A DNA stretch of 64,000 nt from Chrysomallon squamiferum (Eukaryota; Mollusca; Gastropoda; Neomphalida; Peltospiridae): NCBI GenBank assembly GCA_012295275.1, contig CM022671.1:25156822-25220821 (forward strand). Reading direction: 5' to 3'. Below are positions 11,862-25,297 of the stretch, piece by piece. The notes beneath the pieces were generated by a model. It was not told the origin of the DNA, ran no database searches, and saw only the letters and a list, made by a program, of their open reading frames with translations. A program made the position numbers and the translations under genes. Position 1 is the stretch's first letter. Each line of letters begins with the position of its first letter.

Positions 11862-14800
11862 ATGGAAGTAGATAAAAGTTGCAACAATGCATCAGCAAAT
11901 GACTCCACGGAACATAAAGAAGATGACAAAACAGAGGAGAATAATGTAACAGATCCATTTCAATATCTGGATCGAGGAGAATTTACATCAGAAAAATATA
12001 AAATTGAGATTTCAAATCTACCTAAACAATGCCGAAAACACTGTTATGCAGTAAGAAGCTTTTGCTTCTTTCTTTTTTTCTTTCTCTCTTCATACACACA
12101 CTGGCACACGCATACAAATTTGCACACATAAGCACGAACATATCCTGGTAAAAATCATAAATACAAAACACAATTTTTATCTTATGAAAGAAAAAGATTA
12201 AACATGAAAAGTTACTGAACTGAAGTAAATACTACTACCTAGTTGAACAATGAAGTTCCCAGATGACATAATCATGTATTAATTTTCTGTGTTTCAGGAG
12301 TTGAAGAAAAGGCTGACAAAAACTCTGCATTTGAATCCTCACAAGATAAAGCCAATGGAGAGAATGCCATTTGCTTTCGTCACATTCAGGTGGGTTTTTC
12401 AAGAAAGGAAGTAAAGTGCATTTAGAACCATAATTTATCAGGTATGATTTTCATATGCACTTAACCCAAAAATTAAAATAAAGTGATAAAACTTGGTAAT
12501 GTGTTAGTTGCATATGCCCTGTCACTTTGGATAATGAAAAGAACACAATTTGTCATATCACACGCCACTATGTGTACTGCACCTGCAAATGCAGATATAC
12601 TGAAATCACATTTTGGTGCACTGATCCAACATTATCCAAAAACAAAAGGAAGAATTTATCCTGGGTAACAGTCCAGGCTTAACAGAAAAATAAACATCAC
12701 GAAGCAATGGGACAGCTTAAAGCCAACCAACAGATATACAACATCACTCAGTACTTTCGTGTTCATGACAGTACGATATCAAGACTCCGAAAACCCATAA
12801 ACCAAACTGGGCAAAATAGGTATTTAGTGATGTCATATCGACATCACAGGATCAAAAGTGCTTTATGTTTAGCCCCTGCTTTGCAGCAAACCACAGTACT
12901 ACAATTCATGCTGAAACTGTCCATAACCATCTCCATGCAGCTGGATTACAACCAAGTCGTCCTGTTGTAGCTGTTCCCCTGACAGCGCGTCACATTGAGG
13001 AACATCTGAGATGGGCCAGAATACACCAACACTTTATCAGGCTTTATTCACAGACAAATTCAGGTTTTGTGTTCAGTTTACGGATGGTAGGTGTCACATG
13101 TGGAATCGATGGAGAGGATGATATGATGCACACAAAGTCATTCAGCATGACCCATATTGCTGTGGCAGCGTCATGGTGGACGTAAAACAGATCTCGTTTT
13201 TATTCACAGAAACATGACCGCTCAACGTTACTGCAACGAGATCATAACACCAGTGGCCATTCCATTCCTGCAGCAGCCTGGTTTTCCGTTTCAACATGGC
13301 AATGCTAGACAACATACCACTAGGCTAACTACTAATCTTCTTGAGCGGGACCACATCCAAGTGTTGAACTGGCCACCAAAGTCCCCTGACTTGACCATAT
13401 TTGAGAAGGGCATTTGAAAACCATCCCCATAATCTTAATATCCATGACGTGCAAAATAACACTGAACTGGGAATAGAACACAATTACTGTTCCTGAGATT
13501 AATACTCTCATTAGAATCATGAGACAACAATGTACTGCTGTCATCAGTGCTGTCAACACTCATTGTTGAGCCTCTCTCACCATTTTGGTAGATGTACCCC
13601 TCCATGTTTCATCAGCTGACATTACAGAAACAACATTGACATCATGATAAAGTGTTACTGCTGGCTACATTCAGAAATGAAATAATGTGTACAAATAAAT
13701 TCAACATCCAATCAGGTTGTATTTCATATCTCATACGTAACTGCTAAACTTGTTTGGCACAATATATATATATATATATATACTAAAAATAAAAACAAGA
13801 AAGGGTGCACACTTACATGTAGTTATATTTTATTCAATTAATTCTTGATGTTTTCAGATAGAAATAATAATAATTATTATTACATGTTGCTAGATGTGAA
13901 GAAGACAGAGAAGATGCACTGAAGAAAATTAATGGTCACAAGTGGAAAGAATCTGTTCTTGAAGCAAAGGTTTAGTAAATATTATCTTTTCAGTCATATA
14001 TCCTGCATACTGATTATGTGACAGTGGATACAGGGCTATTCTTATTGATAAAAATTATTTTTTTTGGTGTTATATATATATCACACACACACACACACAC
14101 ACAATAAACATACTATATATTTATTATGTATATTGTGTGTGTGTGTGTCCCTTAGTCAGGAGATAATTTGACTTGGCCTTAATAAATAAGTCTTATGGCT
14201 CAGAAAACCAAAAGGATTCAAAGTCAACCTACCTGAAATAAGTGTATCAAATCCCAAGACTGAGCACAGTATTAAACTGTTCAATTAGTATTTTTTAAAT
14301 TTTGGTAAGTTAATAATTCTGTTGTTTTTACTCAAATACAAGTTTTAGGAAAATTAGCATAGAAGAATTTATTTCGACATGATTTGATTAATTAATAACA
14401 TAAAATTTTCAATAATAATTATTGTTTGTTACCAACTTTTCTATTTATTTGTTGTTGTTTTTTTTTCCCAGAAAGCCCAACCATTGGCAGATCCTTTGCT
14501 TAAAAAGAGAAAACAGAAAGGTTTATATTTATTTTTCAATTTTGATTATTTACATTTACATAATATTAAACACAATATATTTTTTATAAAATGAAAGACA
14601 AGTAATAGGCTTTGTTTCATTTAATTTTATTAAATATATGTTTTTTCTTTAATTATCCAGATTTATTTTTTAACATTAAACAAGTTATTATTTAATAATA
14701 CATATTTATCCAACATATTAACTGAAAACTGTTTACAAGTGATTTAAAACATTTGAATGAAATATTTATTTATCTGGCATCATCAATAAGTAGTAATATT

Positions 14801-15605
14801 CATATTTAAGCTGATAGTGTTAAATTAGTCCTAACCGGTCTGTTGGTATCTATGTTAAATTGTTATGGATTGTTTTCTTATGCTGTGCTAAAGAGGAAGG
14901 ATCAGAACAAAATAACAAGAAGAAGAAATTGGAGGAAATAGAAGACAACACACCACCTGACATCAGGTTTGTAATATATGACCATTCTTTACTATATGTT
15001 TCATATTCATCTGTGTGCAAGAACAGTGTGCTCCAATAAAAACTGAACTGGGTAAAAGATGTATAGTTTTCAAAAACAAATAATTTTGTCCTCGTTTTGT
15101 CATAAAATATAATTTTAACCAAAATAAATTTACATCTAATTGTGGAAAAGATCTTTCAAAAATATTTAAAAATAAAAAAGATATGAATTTTTCAGACTTC
15201 TCATTGACAACTTTTTTTCACAGGCTGTACGTTCTATTTATTTTCGTGTACATGTAAAATAAAGTATGTGTGTTTGTGTTTGTTTTATATGGTTTTTATT
15301 CCTTAACAAGAAATGAATAATGAAACCAATATTTTCCTAACAACACCTTAGTATTTTTATTCTGTATGTATTGTTTGTTTATTAAGTGTCAAAAATGATT
15401 TTTTTTTTTTTTTTTTTTTTTGTTGTAATTATGATGTGAGAGAAAACCTGTTGCAGTTGTTCAATGCACTATTTTTAATCATTAACAGCAAGATATAGTT
15501 TATATGTGTGAACCTTCTCATAGACAGGTAAAATGGAACCTTTGATAAACTAATGGGGATAAATCGTAGGAACCAGTGAAACAGTCTGCTTTTTCTGCTA
15601 GTAAA

Positions 15606-15650
<45 letters not shown>

Positions 15651-17113
15651 TAGACTGAAAAACAGTGTTACACCATTATGGAATGTACCATATGAGGAAC
15701 AACTAAAGGTGATTTTTGTTTTATTTATTTATTTATTGATTTTTTTTCCACTCTGTTATGAATCTTTTCTGTGTCTTAATATAACACTGTTCCTCAACCA
15801 TTAATCTTTGTACATTTTGAATTAAATGTTTACAAAAATGTAATGAATTATAACTTGGTTTATTTTTGTAAATTCATTTTTCTTCATCAATGAATTCAGA
15901 GTATTATCAGCAAAATTTTCGGGATTATTGTTCACACTCGTTTTTATTTTACATTTCAAAATTAGACATAATGTTTTAAGTATACATTGACCATCCTTTA
16001 TAAATCATTGCTTTTTTATTAATAAAGGTTTGTAGACAAAAACTAATAAAATATTCATTTGCAAGCATAAAAATGCTATTATGACTATTTCTTTGTCCAC
16101 TATAAAGACATTTGATTAAGCAAATATAGAATATAACACATTGGTTTTTCTTTTTTCTTTTTTTATAGAAAAAGACTGAAGAGGCCATTCGACTGTTAAA
16201 ATTTCTTGTACATAAACAAGAAACAAAAGAGTTTTTCATAGATCAGAGGTTTGTTATTATTTTATTTTACTTTGTTAAATTTCATATATGTATGTATTTG
16301 TTATTAGGCAATAACTTGACATTTTCTTCTTCCTTATTTCAGAAAACAATTTAATGGCATGTGTTGTGAACTGCTGCCTGTAGTACCCTCAGTAAGTGTG
16401 CTCTTATAATTTTACATGCTTTATAAATTTAATTATCTTGTTAAAAATGACTTTCTCAGTTCTTCTTGTAATTTGAAATATATTCTGAATTGTTTCAACA
16501 GATACAAAGAATATAAGACCTTCGTCATTCATTTAGTGTCACCTGACACGTTTTCAGTCTAATAAAGCCTGAACATTGAGTCATAATTACAGTGAATCTT
16601 AGATTCTGGATTCATCTTGGAATGTAACGTCATTTTACTGAGGTAGGTGAATAGCAAAAATACAAACTATGATAGATGGAAATACCATTATACCTTAGTA
16701 TATTATGACCACCAAAATAGGCACTTTAATTAAATTTTATTTATTTTGCTACTTTGACAACAGCCTATTCTTAAAGGGTACAGGAACAAGTCAGAATTTT
16801 CAATTGGAATGGGTTTGGATGGAAAAGGTGAGAATAAGATTTATGTTTGTTTGAGTATTTTCAAACTACACAAAACTGAAAAGTGTAGTAATAATGAAAT
16901 TTTAAAGTTTATTTGTTGTTAATTACAAAAATCTTATAAGGAAATCAATGCCTCTATAACTGGGTAATATATATTTTTTCAATCAAACCAGTTTGCTTCG
17001 TTCCTCTTTTTTTATCTACAAAATCGTATAGTATATGTGATATAACAGATGCAAGGTGTACTTTATTGTAAAAATTTATTTTACAATATGTTTGAATTTT
17101 GTTTTTCATTTTT

Positions 17114-17147
<34 letters not shown>

Positions 17148-18321
17148 TAATAATAAATAATTAAAAATAATAATAAAATTAATAAAAATCAAATTATTTT
17201 AACTTGCAGATCCCATTGTTGGTTTTCGCTTTGGTGCTTACAGAGATGGTAACAAATGTGTGGGAAAACCCAATGTTATTGAAATAATACCAGACAAAAT
17301 GAAGAAAGTTGTTGAGGTAAATTTATAATTTTATAATACAAAAAGGATGTTTAATAAAAAAAAAATATATATATATATAGTGCACAATGTGTGGTTACTT
17401 CTGTAATCTATCATGTCCCAGCCAATCAGAGGGACCATCTTTTTCACATCTGCAGTACATTCTGAGCCAAACATCTTCATATACATTTTATTTAACTGTT
17501 TTATCATACAGATTTTTTACCTCAACTTTACAGTTTCAAGATTTGTAAAAATCCATTCATAGCAGTGCTTTTACAAAACTGTTTTAGAAGTTAGTGTTGG
17601 TGTTCTTAATATTTTCCCAGTGTTTCCAAGACTTTCTCAAACATTCTGAGATTACTGTGTTTGACCCAGAGTCTCATCAGGGTCACTGGCATCAGCTGAC
17701 TGTGAGGACGACCCAGGGTACAGGAATAATGGCAGTGGTGGAATTCCATCCACAGAATCTTACAAAGGTTGGTCTGCTGTTTAATGTCATGTTGCAACGA
17801 AAACATGTGACTATTTTGGATGAAAACAAGACAAAGAAGGTTTTATTTTAATGTAAATCAGATAACACACATGTAACCAAAGATACATACAGGCATATAT
17901 ATATATATATACACATACATATATAGATATATATACACATACATATATAGATATATTTAGACACACATATATATACACACAGAAATATTGAGTACTTGTA
18001 CATGTGTACTAATGTACAAAAATTACCTGTAGGTATATGCATATATGAACATATAGATTTATGCAAGTATATATGTTTGTTTTTGTCACTACAGGTGGAA
18101 TTGGACAGAGTTAAAGCATCTCTGGCTGAATACTTTTCTGAGGGTGAAGGTAAAGCTGCCTGTGTTACCAGTCTTTACTTCCACCAGAGCAGAGCGCGGT
18201 GAGAAAACTCCTCAGTCCTTTTAATTTAACACACGTTTAATTATCTGTGCACTGAATATTATAGCATTCTTATTATTATATTTATTTCTACAGTATAGGG
18301 TTTATTAAAAAGTTTTTTTTT

Positions 18322-18353
<32 letters not shown>

Positions 18354-20060
18354 TTTTTTATCTTTTTATCTTTTTATATTTATATATGTATATCCATTTA
18401 TTCATTCATTTATTTATGGATTTACTCACTAAACTCACCTTTTTGAAAGTTTTAGCCAATACTTGATATTGAATGACCAGTAATATGATGAACTAAATAA
18501 TGTTTAATTTAAGTCACATTTTTAATCTGTGTTGTATGACTCAGGACCATAAATATAATGAGAGAGGAAATACACTGTGTGTATGTTGTTGTTTTTTTTT
18601 TGTTAAGTATGTATGTATGTATATTCGTGTTGATATTAACATCCCTTTGTGAAATGTTACCTGTTACTAATGTATTTATTTATGTATTGATTTTCCAAAT
18701 ATGAAATTGTCAATGTTTTTTTTAAAAATTTAAATATTAAGTTGTAAACAAATACCTTGTTTGGTACATATTCACAGTAAAATAAAATCATGAAAAAAAA
18801 AAAAAAATATTGAAGTATGGAATTTTTTCTATTATTACTGTCAGTTTCTAAATAAAAGAGTGTTCGTGTTACGAGCCAAGTTGCACCAACTATTAAATCC
18901 TGTTGGAAACAGCTTAAAATATAAAAATTAAAGTCACATAGTGTGGATGCCTTTTAAACTGACTATTTAATTCTCTTTTGCAGGTCTATAAAAGAAAATG
19001 AGAATGTACTTTGTGAACATATATATGGAGAAAGAGTTAGTTGATTTTAAATGTCAGACAATAGTGTTGTATTTCAACAGTATCGTATTGACTGTTATGT
19101 CATTTAAGAACAGTGCACTAATAGATGCCTTGAGATTAACAATTCCTGCAGTGCCATCCAAAATGTCACAAAGCGTTTAATGTCACATGATAGTGCAGTT
19201 ATTATGTGCTATATAATTACAGGGATTTTTTAATAGTTTTTATAATGTTAATTATCAGATCAATTTGACATTACTTTTCCAGGAGTTTATTTAATTCTTT
19301 TGTTATTGTGATAATGTGTCAGTTTATTTATTTATTCATTTATTTATTTTTTGTTGTTCTTTTTTTTCTTTCTTTTTTCAGTATTGAGAATTTTATCATT
19401 ATAATTTTTATTATAAATAGAATTTCATAAAAAAGAAAGAAAAGAATGTTCAACAGTTACAAATAGTTAAAATTATTTGATCAACTGTTAAACATGAAAT
19501 CACAAAGTTCAGGCTTCTGTTTGTATTATTGCTGTAAATAAATTATAGTCAATACATATATTATATCATTTATGAAGTAAATAATCAATTTAAATGGTAA
19601 TAAATATTTTATTTTTGTTTTTCAGCACATTTGTGAAGACTTACTTGGAATGAAATTCAGAATTTCTCCTGATTCATTTTTTCAAGGTATTTTATAATCA
19701 CCACAATAATGTCTGACAATTCAGTGTTTTAACCTTTTGAGTATCCCTGTAACTGTATTTTGCAGTAACAGAATTTCCATTGATTTTTATCATATTTTGT
19801 TTCGCCAGTTCAGTACAGTGATTGGGTATCATCGATAACTATCATAGGTTTTTCTGTTTGATAGCCATACCTGTCTTGGTAGCAAAGATACTAATATGGG
19901 TTTTTCTTCCTTTCTACAAGTCATAATGATATGATTGTACAATACAAAGACAATGACTTCTGTTGTTGATCGTTTTTTTTTTTTTTCATCTTTTAATAGC
20001 ATTTTTATTAAAATATTTTATTTTTTTTATTTATCCCTTTTTTATTTAATATTTATTCAT

Positions 20061-20095
<35 letters not shown>

Positions 20096-23000
20096 TGTTT
20101 TTTTATTTCTCTTTTTTTTTGTATTATTTTTTTAGTAGGTTATTTTTCTGTATACTGATGGTTGATTATATTTTATTTATTTTATTTTTTGTTTAGTCTT
20201 TGCTAATAAATAATAGATGAATGGAATACCTCACTGTACATGAATATTTTCAACCTCAAATCAGAGTAACAAACAAAACTCATCTCAAAAACTGATCTCT
20301 ACTCACACTGAAAGTGATAGTGCATCTCAAATGAGAGGAATTATCATTATCTGTTCCCTTGATTTTCTTCCTTAACTGCTTGTTTCAGTGGATTTTGTTA
20401 CATAACACATTAGTAACACATGACAACTCATAAATAAATACTTAATGTATTCTGTAGATAAAACTGTTAAAAACAGTTTAATTTTAATTTTAATTTTTTA
20501 AGTTTCAATTATGAGCAGGAAATGAATTTTTTTTAAAAATAAACTGGAAAAAGATAAATTTTCTTAATGGCTTATCTTAAAGTGCATTAAAGATATTAAA
20601 TTTACTTCGCTTTTCTTCTTTTTTCTTTTGTTAATCAGCTTTAATTTATATAAAATGTATTTATATTTTATTTTCGATTTTTAATTTTTTTTTAGTAAAT
20701 ACTTTAGCAGCTGAACATTTATACAATCAGATTATTGACTGCTGCGATATTAAAGAGGATACATCTTAAATGACAGAAATTATCATTATCTGTTCCCTTG
20801 ATTTTCTCCTTTAACTGCATGTTTCAATGGATCTAGGTACATAATGCATTGGTTACACATGACACCTCATAAATAAATACTTAATGTATTCTGTGAATGT
20901 AGATAAAACTGTTAAAAATAGATTAATTTTTATTTTAATTTTTTAATTTTCAATTTTTTAATTTTCAATTATGAGCATGAAATGAATTTTTTTTTTTAAT
21001 AAACTGAAAAAAGACAAATTTTCTTAATGGCTGATATTAAAGTGCATTAAAGATATTAAATTTACGTCGCTTTTTCTTCTTTTTTCTTTTGTTAATCAGC
21101 TTTAATTTACAAAAAAATGTGTTTATATTTTATTTTCGATTTTTAATTTTAATTTTTTTAATTTTTTTTTTTTAAAGTAGATCTTATAGCTTTCTAAATA
21201 CACTAACAACTTTTTTTATTCTTTTTTTTTAATTTTTTTTTTTAGTAAATACTTTAGCAGCTGAATGTTTATACAATCAGATTATTGACTGGTGCAATAT
21301 TAAAGAGGATACAGTGGTACTGGATATATGCTGTGGGACAGGTACAATTGGCTTGTCTGTAGCCAAGGTAAAATTATTTACAATATTTACATACATCAGC
21401 TCACTAATGTTAAAGTCTGTCTGAAGTGTGTCAATAAAATAGTTGACAAATTTCTTTAAATTCTGAAGTTATTATTTTATTGCATGGTGGGACCTGTCAT
21501 TACTCTTAAGAAATTATGATAATAATAATAAAAAAAATAGTAGTAATACTGTTGCAAAAATATTTGAAGGCTGCTGTTTTTACATTTTCCTAAGTAGAGA
21601 TTTGGTATCATCACATACATGATGGACTGACAGCTATATTGTTTTGATAATTCTAGAATAATCTTTAAAATAATTCAGTTCCCAAGCATTTGATGATTTC
21701 ATGCCACAGAAAAATGCTGGCGTACAGATATTTTCAAATTGTACTCCATTCTTGTGATAGTTCCTTATTAAATAAGATTGGAAGGCAAAAAAAAAAAAAG
21801 AAAAAAAGTTGACTAATGAAATATAACTGGAAAGTATTTGAAAATATTTTGACTATTTCTGAGTATTGCCAAAGACAAAATTTAAAATGTATATTTTATA
21901 TGAATTATATTTTTTATCTTATACTTCTAAAAGTATAATAGAAAAGATATTTCAAGAGAAATTACTGAACATTTCTTAATTTCTTTTGAATAGCCTCTTC
22001 CAAATATTAAAAAAATTAAAATAAAATAGACAGATGTTTAATTTTTGCTATTCAGACATTTGCCTAATTTAAGAAAATGAACAACAACATTGAAATGTTT
22101 CTAAAAAAAAAAATGTTTGTATGTTTCATACAATTTCAGAGAGCTGCTAAAGTGATTGGAATTGAAATGTGCAAGCAGGCAATTGAAGATGCCAATGCAA
22201 ATGCTGAGCTCAATGGTAATTATTTGAAATTCTGATTGTCAGTGATTAGAGCTCATGGCTGGAACATATAAATTATAAGACTGGTTTTCCTCAGGTCCAC
22301 ATCCATTGGGCTGGTTCCAATATGTGATTAATTTCTTAATTGTTGGAAGATGAATATAAAACATCCCCTTGCTTCTAACTGAAAAGACTGCTGTGGATTT
22401 TCTGTCTTGATTGTCATTATACAAAAACACATGAATAATAACTTTTTTTTTTTTTTAAAGTCTGTTATTATCAATCTGCCTTTTATTAAATTAAATATAT
22501 AATTTATCTGAATCATTCATTAATTTAAAATTTTGCTTAACTTATTTATTATACAGACTTACTGAAAAACTTGTTATTGTACAATTTGATTTCTGCAGGA
22601 ATTACAAATGTGGAATACCACTGTGGTAGAGCTGAAGATGTCATCACTGATATAATGAAGAAAGTTCACACGTCTCATGTTGTTGCTATTGTCGATCCAC
22701 CAAGAGCTGGACTCCGTAAATATTCATGATTTTTTTATGTTGAACAAAGACAGTCATTGAGATGAAGTGTTATACTCCAGTCAGAAAACAGATATCTTTA
22801 CACTATCAATTCCACATCAGTAAAAACATCATCAACACATGAATTAAAAATTTTACCATATTACATTTATATTTAATAATTTCCTTTCTTTTCTAATTAT
22901 CATTCATTCTTTATCTTAAAGCTGATAAAGTGTTAATATATATTCTTATATCTACTATGATTTTTTGTTGTTCTTGATAATATTATGGCACTGATATTTC

Positions 23001-23869
23001 CATGAAATATTTTACTTGGTTTTTGCATGGGTTTTTCATCAGTTTTTTACAATTTTGTTAACAGATTTTACAGACATGCACATGTGTGTGTCTATAATAT
23101 ATATATATATGTATATATTAATTCTTGCTTAGCTTTCAATATTTTCTTTTTCATTTTTTTTCTCCAGATAAAACAGTGATCAAGGCACTGAGGTCTTGTT
23201 CCAGATTACAGAGATTGGTTTACGCTTCATGCAGTCCAAAATCAGTGAAGCCAAATTTCATAGAGTAATCTATTTTCTTCTTCTTATTTTTATATTTAAA
23301 GTCTTTATTTATTTTTCATGAAACATGTTGAATCTATTACATTCTCCATATTCTTTCTTTATTATTGAATGAAATATTTCCAATAACCACAAGCGAAATA
23401 ATCTTTGTCTGAATAATGTTTCTTAGATACACTTGGTTATCTACATTTTATCATATTAATTTATACACTTGTTTTTAATATTTTAATTTTGTCTTACAGT
23501 TTAATCCGCCGAAAATCAAAAAAACACCTTGGTGAAAGCTTCATTCCAATAAAAGCTGTTCCGATTGATCTGTTTCCTCAAACCAGCCACTGCGAATTAG
23601 TTGTGCTCTTCCAGAGACTGACAAATGAATCCAACTCAGCTGGAGTTAAAGAAATTCAGGATGTTGAAAATACTGATGTCAAAATGTCTACAGAGGATGA
23701 GTCAAGAAAAGTGGCACAGGAATCAAATCAGTCACCAGAACAGTCACCACCGTTAAATGAGAGCACCGACAAACAATCTGACCAATCACTGCCACTGATT
23801 CAAGACACTCCAAAATTAGCCGACCAATCACAGACATTGACAGAAGGCATTAATAATGCACCAAAATAA
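11862..23869 (+). CDS. TRMT2A: tRNA (uracil-5-)-methyltransferase homolog A
   Basis: Nineteen coding exons: 11862-12050, 12298-12389, 13894-13969, 14472-14520, 14894-14966, 15654-15708, 16169-16248, 16343-16391, 16764-16827, 17210-17316, 17621-17767, 18095-18198, 18984-19035, 19626-19686, 21246-21367, 22140-22215, 22599-22715, 23168-23264, 23500-23869. They total 1,980 nt, 659 aa. An N-terminal RRM (about residues 45-115) is followed by an RlmD/TrmA-type methyltransferase: SAM motif VLDICCGTGTIGL (CCGTG 428-432), DPPRAGL (498-504), catalytic Cys about 526 in YASCSPKS, and Glu569 in LFPQTSHCE. The family makes 5-methyluridine at tRNA position 54 using AdoMet. The C-terminal tail is Ser/Gln/Pro-rich. 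The start is the first Met of the conserved exon; an upstream start at 11,294 (MAASS) spliced through a weaker donor to 11,834 is an alternative. Introns contain a Tc1 relic and a tandem duplication. Confidence 0.97.
12660..13570 (+). mobile_element. Tc1/mariner-family transposase relic in TRMT2A intron 2
   Basis: Broken transposase in the host-gene orientation. The pieces in order: a helix-turn-helix (YFRVHDSTISRLRKPINQTG, about 12,755-12,815), a segment like HAETVHNHLHAAGLQPSRPV then LTARHIEEHLRWARIHQHF (about 12,910-13,035), RKTDLVFIHRNMTAQRYCNEI and GNARQHTTRLTTN (about 13,180-13,340), VLNWPPKSPDLT (13,361-13,396), and a C-terminal IRIMRQQCTAVISAVNTHC ending at about 13,567. Several frameshifts and stops separate them, so it is non-functional. 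I could not define terminal inverted repeats. It matches the Tc1 superfamily by motif order. Confidence 0.85.
13757..14140. repeat. TA and CA/TG dinucleotide runs flanking TRMT2A exon 3
   Basis: (TA)n at about 13,762-13,781 lies before the exon at 13,894-13,969. (CA)n at about 14,082-14,102 and (TG)n at about 14,134-14,148 lie after it. These are plain microsatellites in introns. Confidence 0.8.
15607..15652 (+). repeat. (ATT)n microsatellite abutting an exon acceptor
   Basis: About 15 ATT units run directly into the TAG acceptor of the exon at 15,654. The repeat therefore replaces the usual polypyrimidine tract, so length changes could influence splicing of that exon. Confidence 0.85.
17885..17985 (+). 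repeat. TA/CA-rich low-complexity stretch in TRMT2A intron
   Basis: Interleaved ATATAT and ACACAT runs between the exons at 17,621 and 18,095. No larger element is recognised. Confidence 0.75.
18315..18360 (+). repeat. Poly-T tract in TRMT2A intron
   Basis: Nearly uninterrupted T run of about 45 nt with a single C interruption, followed by short CTTTTTAT units. Confidence 0.85.
20325..21310 (+). repeat. Partial tandem duplication including a decoy copy of a TRMT2A exon
   Basis: A block starting near 20,325 (beginning around TGCATCTCAAATGAGAG) is repeated from about 20,762 (GATACATCTTAAATGACAG). Both copies carry the same intron sequence, including a matching TTATCATTATCTGTTCCC at 20,341 and 20,780. 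Both end in a TTTTTTTAG acceptor plus the start of the exon encoding NTLAAE. The first exon copy (20,696-about 20,762) is cut after the codons for IKEDT and runs into TCT TAA. The second copy (21,246-21,367) is complete and keeps the SAM motif. The offset grows from 439 to 550 bp, so the second copy has gained about 110 bp. Confidence 0.9.
20696..20770 (+). pseudogene. Truncated decoy duplicate of the TRMT2A SAM-motif exon
   Basis: It has an intact AG acceptor (20,694-20,695) and 22 codons nearly identical to the real exon, then an in-frame TAA a few bases past the duplication joint and no donor at the corresponding place. If spliced in, it would end the protein before the SAM motif. Confidence 0.85.
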
Positions 23870-25297
23870 AATATAAAGACATTTTTAGCATATTGGTATA
23901 ATTAATATTCAGTTTCTTTTAAAATGGTTTTAGTTGGTGTACTATTTATATTTTTATATTATATTAACGTAATTCATCTGTTCATTGAGTTTTTATCATT
24001 TTCATTTCTGGAAGTATTACATCAGATTAAAAAAAAATACATTTTTTGATAATAAATATATTGTTAGCAATATCCAAACATTCAGTTATTATTTTATACT
24101 TTATAATCATTATCCTAAATTGCATAAAAGAAATTAGTAGTTATAATATTTGGATTTTGAATCATTTATATTAAGCAGTTTATCTAATTATCTGAATAAA
24201 TTTAAGGTAATGATGTGATAAACATCCTGAAATAATAATTCAACAAAATGTACTTTATCATTTGGCTTGGTTTCCAGTAAACAATATAAAACTCATTAGA
24301 ATTGTTTTATTTTTTATTTTGATATTTTGAGTTTGTATATCCATTTTTTTTTTTTTTTTTTTTTTTTTTCTGCTAGTAATTATCAGACAAAGCCACTTAA
24401 TATTTACTGAGACAGCTCACTAAATACAGTAGAAATAATCAAATTGTTTTCTAAAAGGGTTAATATAAAAATAAACCAAGAGTTCGAATTTCACATTTGT
24501 CACACACAAGGCTGATAATTATGATTTGATTACCCACAGAGTCATCATGGATCATTTTCAGCAATTAATCTTGATATAACCAATCATTCACCAGCAGCAG
24601 TTAAAGAACAAAACAAATTTTGCATCTATAAGTACAAAATTTATTACCAGTAGTTAGCAAGGAAGGATATATATAACACAAAATTTATCTTTTAGATATT
24701 TATAGAGCTAAATGTGGCATAATAAAGCAAAAAATACAAATGTAATTGTTAGCAGCTGTTTGCTAACGTGTAGGTACAAATTACTAGAAAATGTTTATGT
24801 AGAAATTATAAAAAAATAGAAATGTGCACAATACAGATGTCACAAATTTAATTAGCAGATTTTTCTTTATTATTTCCGATGTGTTCCACTCTCAAAATAT
24901 TTTGTTTATTTTTCACACTATCTTGTGTCTGATTGATTCCATATTCAGAAACTGTTTAATAATCATTGTTCATGATTTTCTAAGTGAATCTAACCAACTT
25001 AAAATCAACAGTAGTATACATCCAATCCCTTCCCAAATATGTGTTCACCCATTACCAAAGCTAGTATCAAATCTCTGTAAAACAATCTAAATGTCACTGC
25101 AGTTATATAAAAATATTTTACAAAATAATTTCTGTGCTATACAAAAACAAGTATCTTCATGAACGTGTGACCATTCTAATACGTTACCAGGTGTAAAAGC
25201 TGTGTTCAGACCATCACAAAATCATTCAGAAAAAAACCTGTAGGCTTACAAAGCCACAGCAAGAAAAATATATATTATAAATATTTTAAAGTTCTTG
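23870..25297. other. Convergent intergenic region TRMT2A / TLCD3A with both 3'UTRs
   Basis: About 1.4 kb of AT-rich sequence with no recognisable coding content. AATAAA hexamers at 24,051-24,056 and 24,195-24,200 could serve TRMT2A. TTTATT at 24,905-24,910 and 24,866-24,871 could serve TLCD3A on the minus strand. A T tract of about 26 nt lies at 24,344-24,369. Confidence 0.6.
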
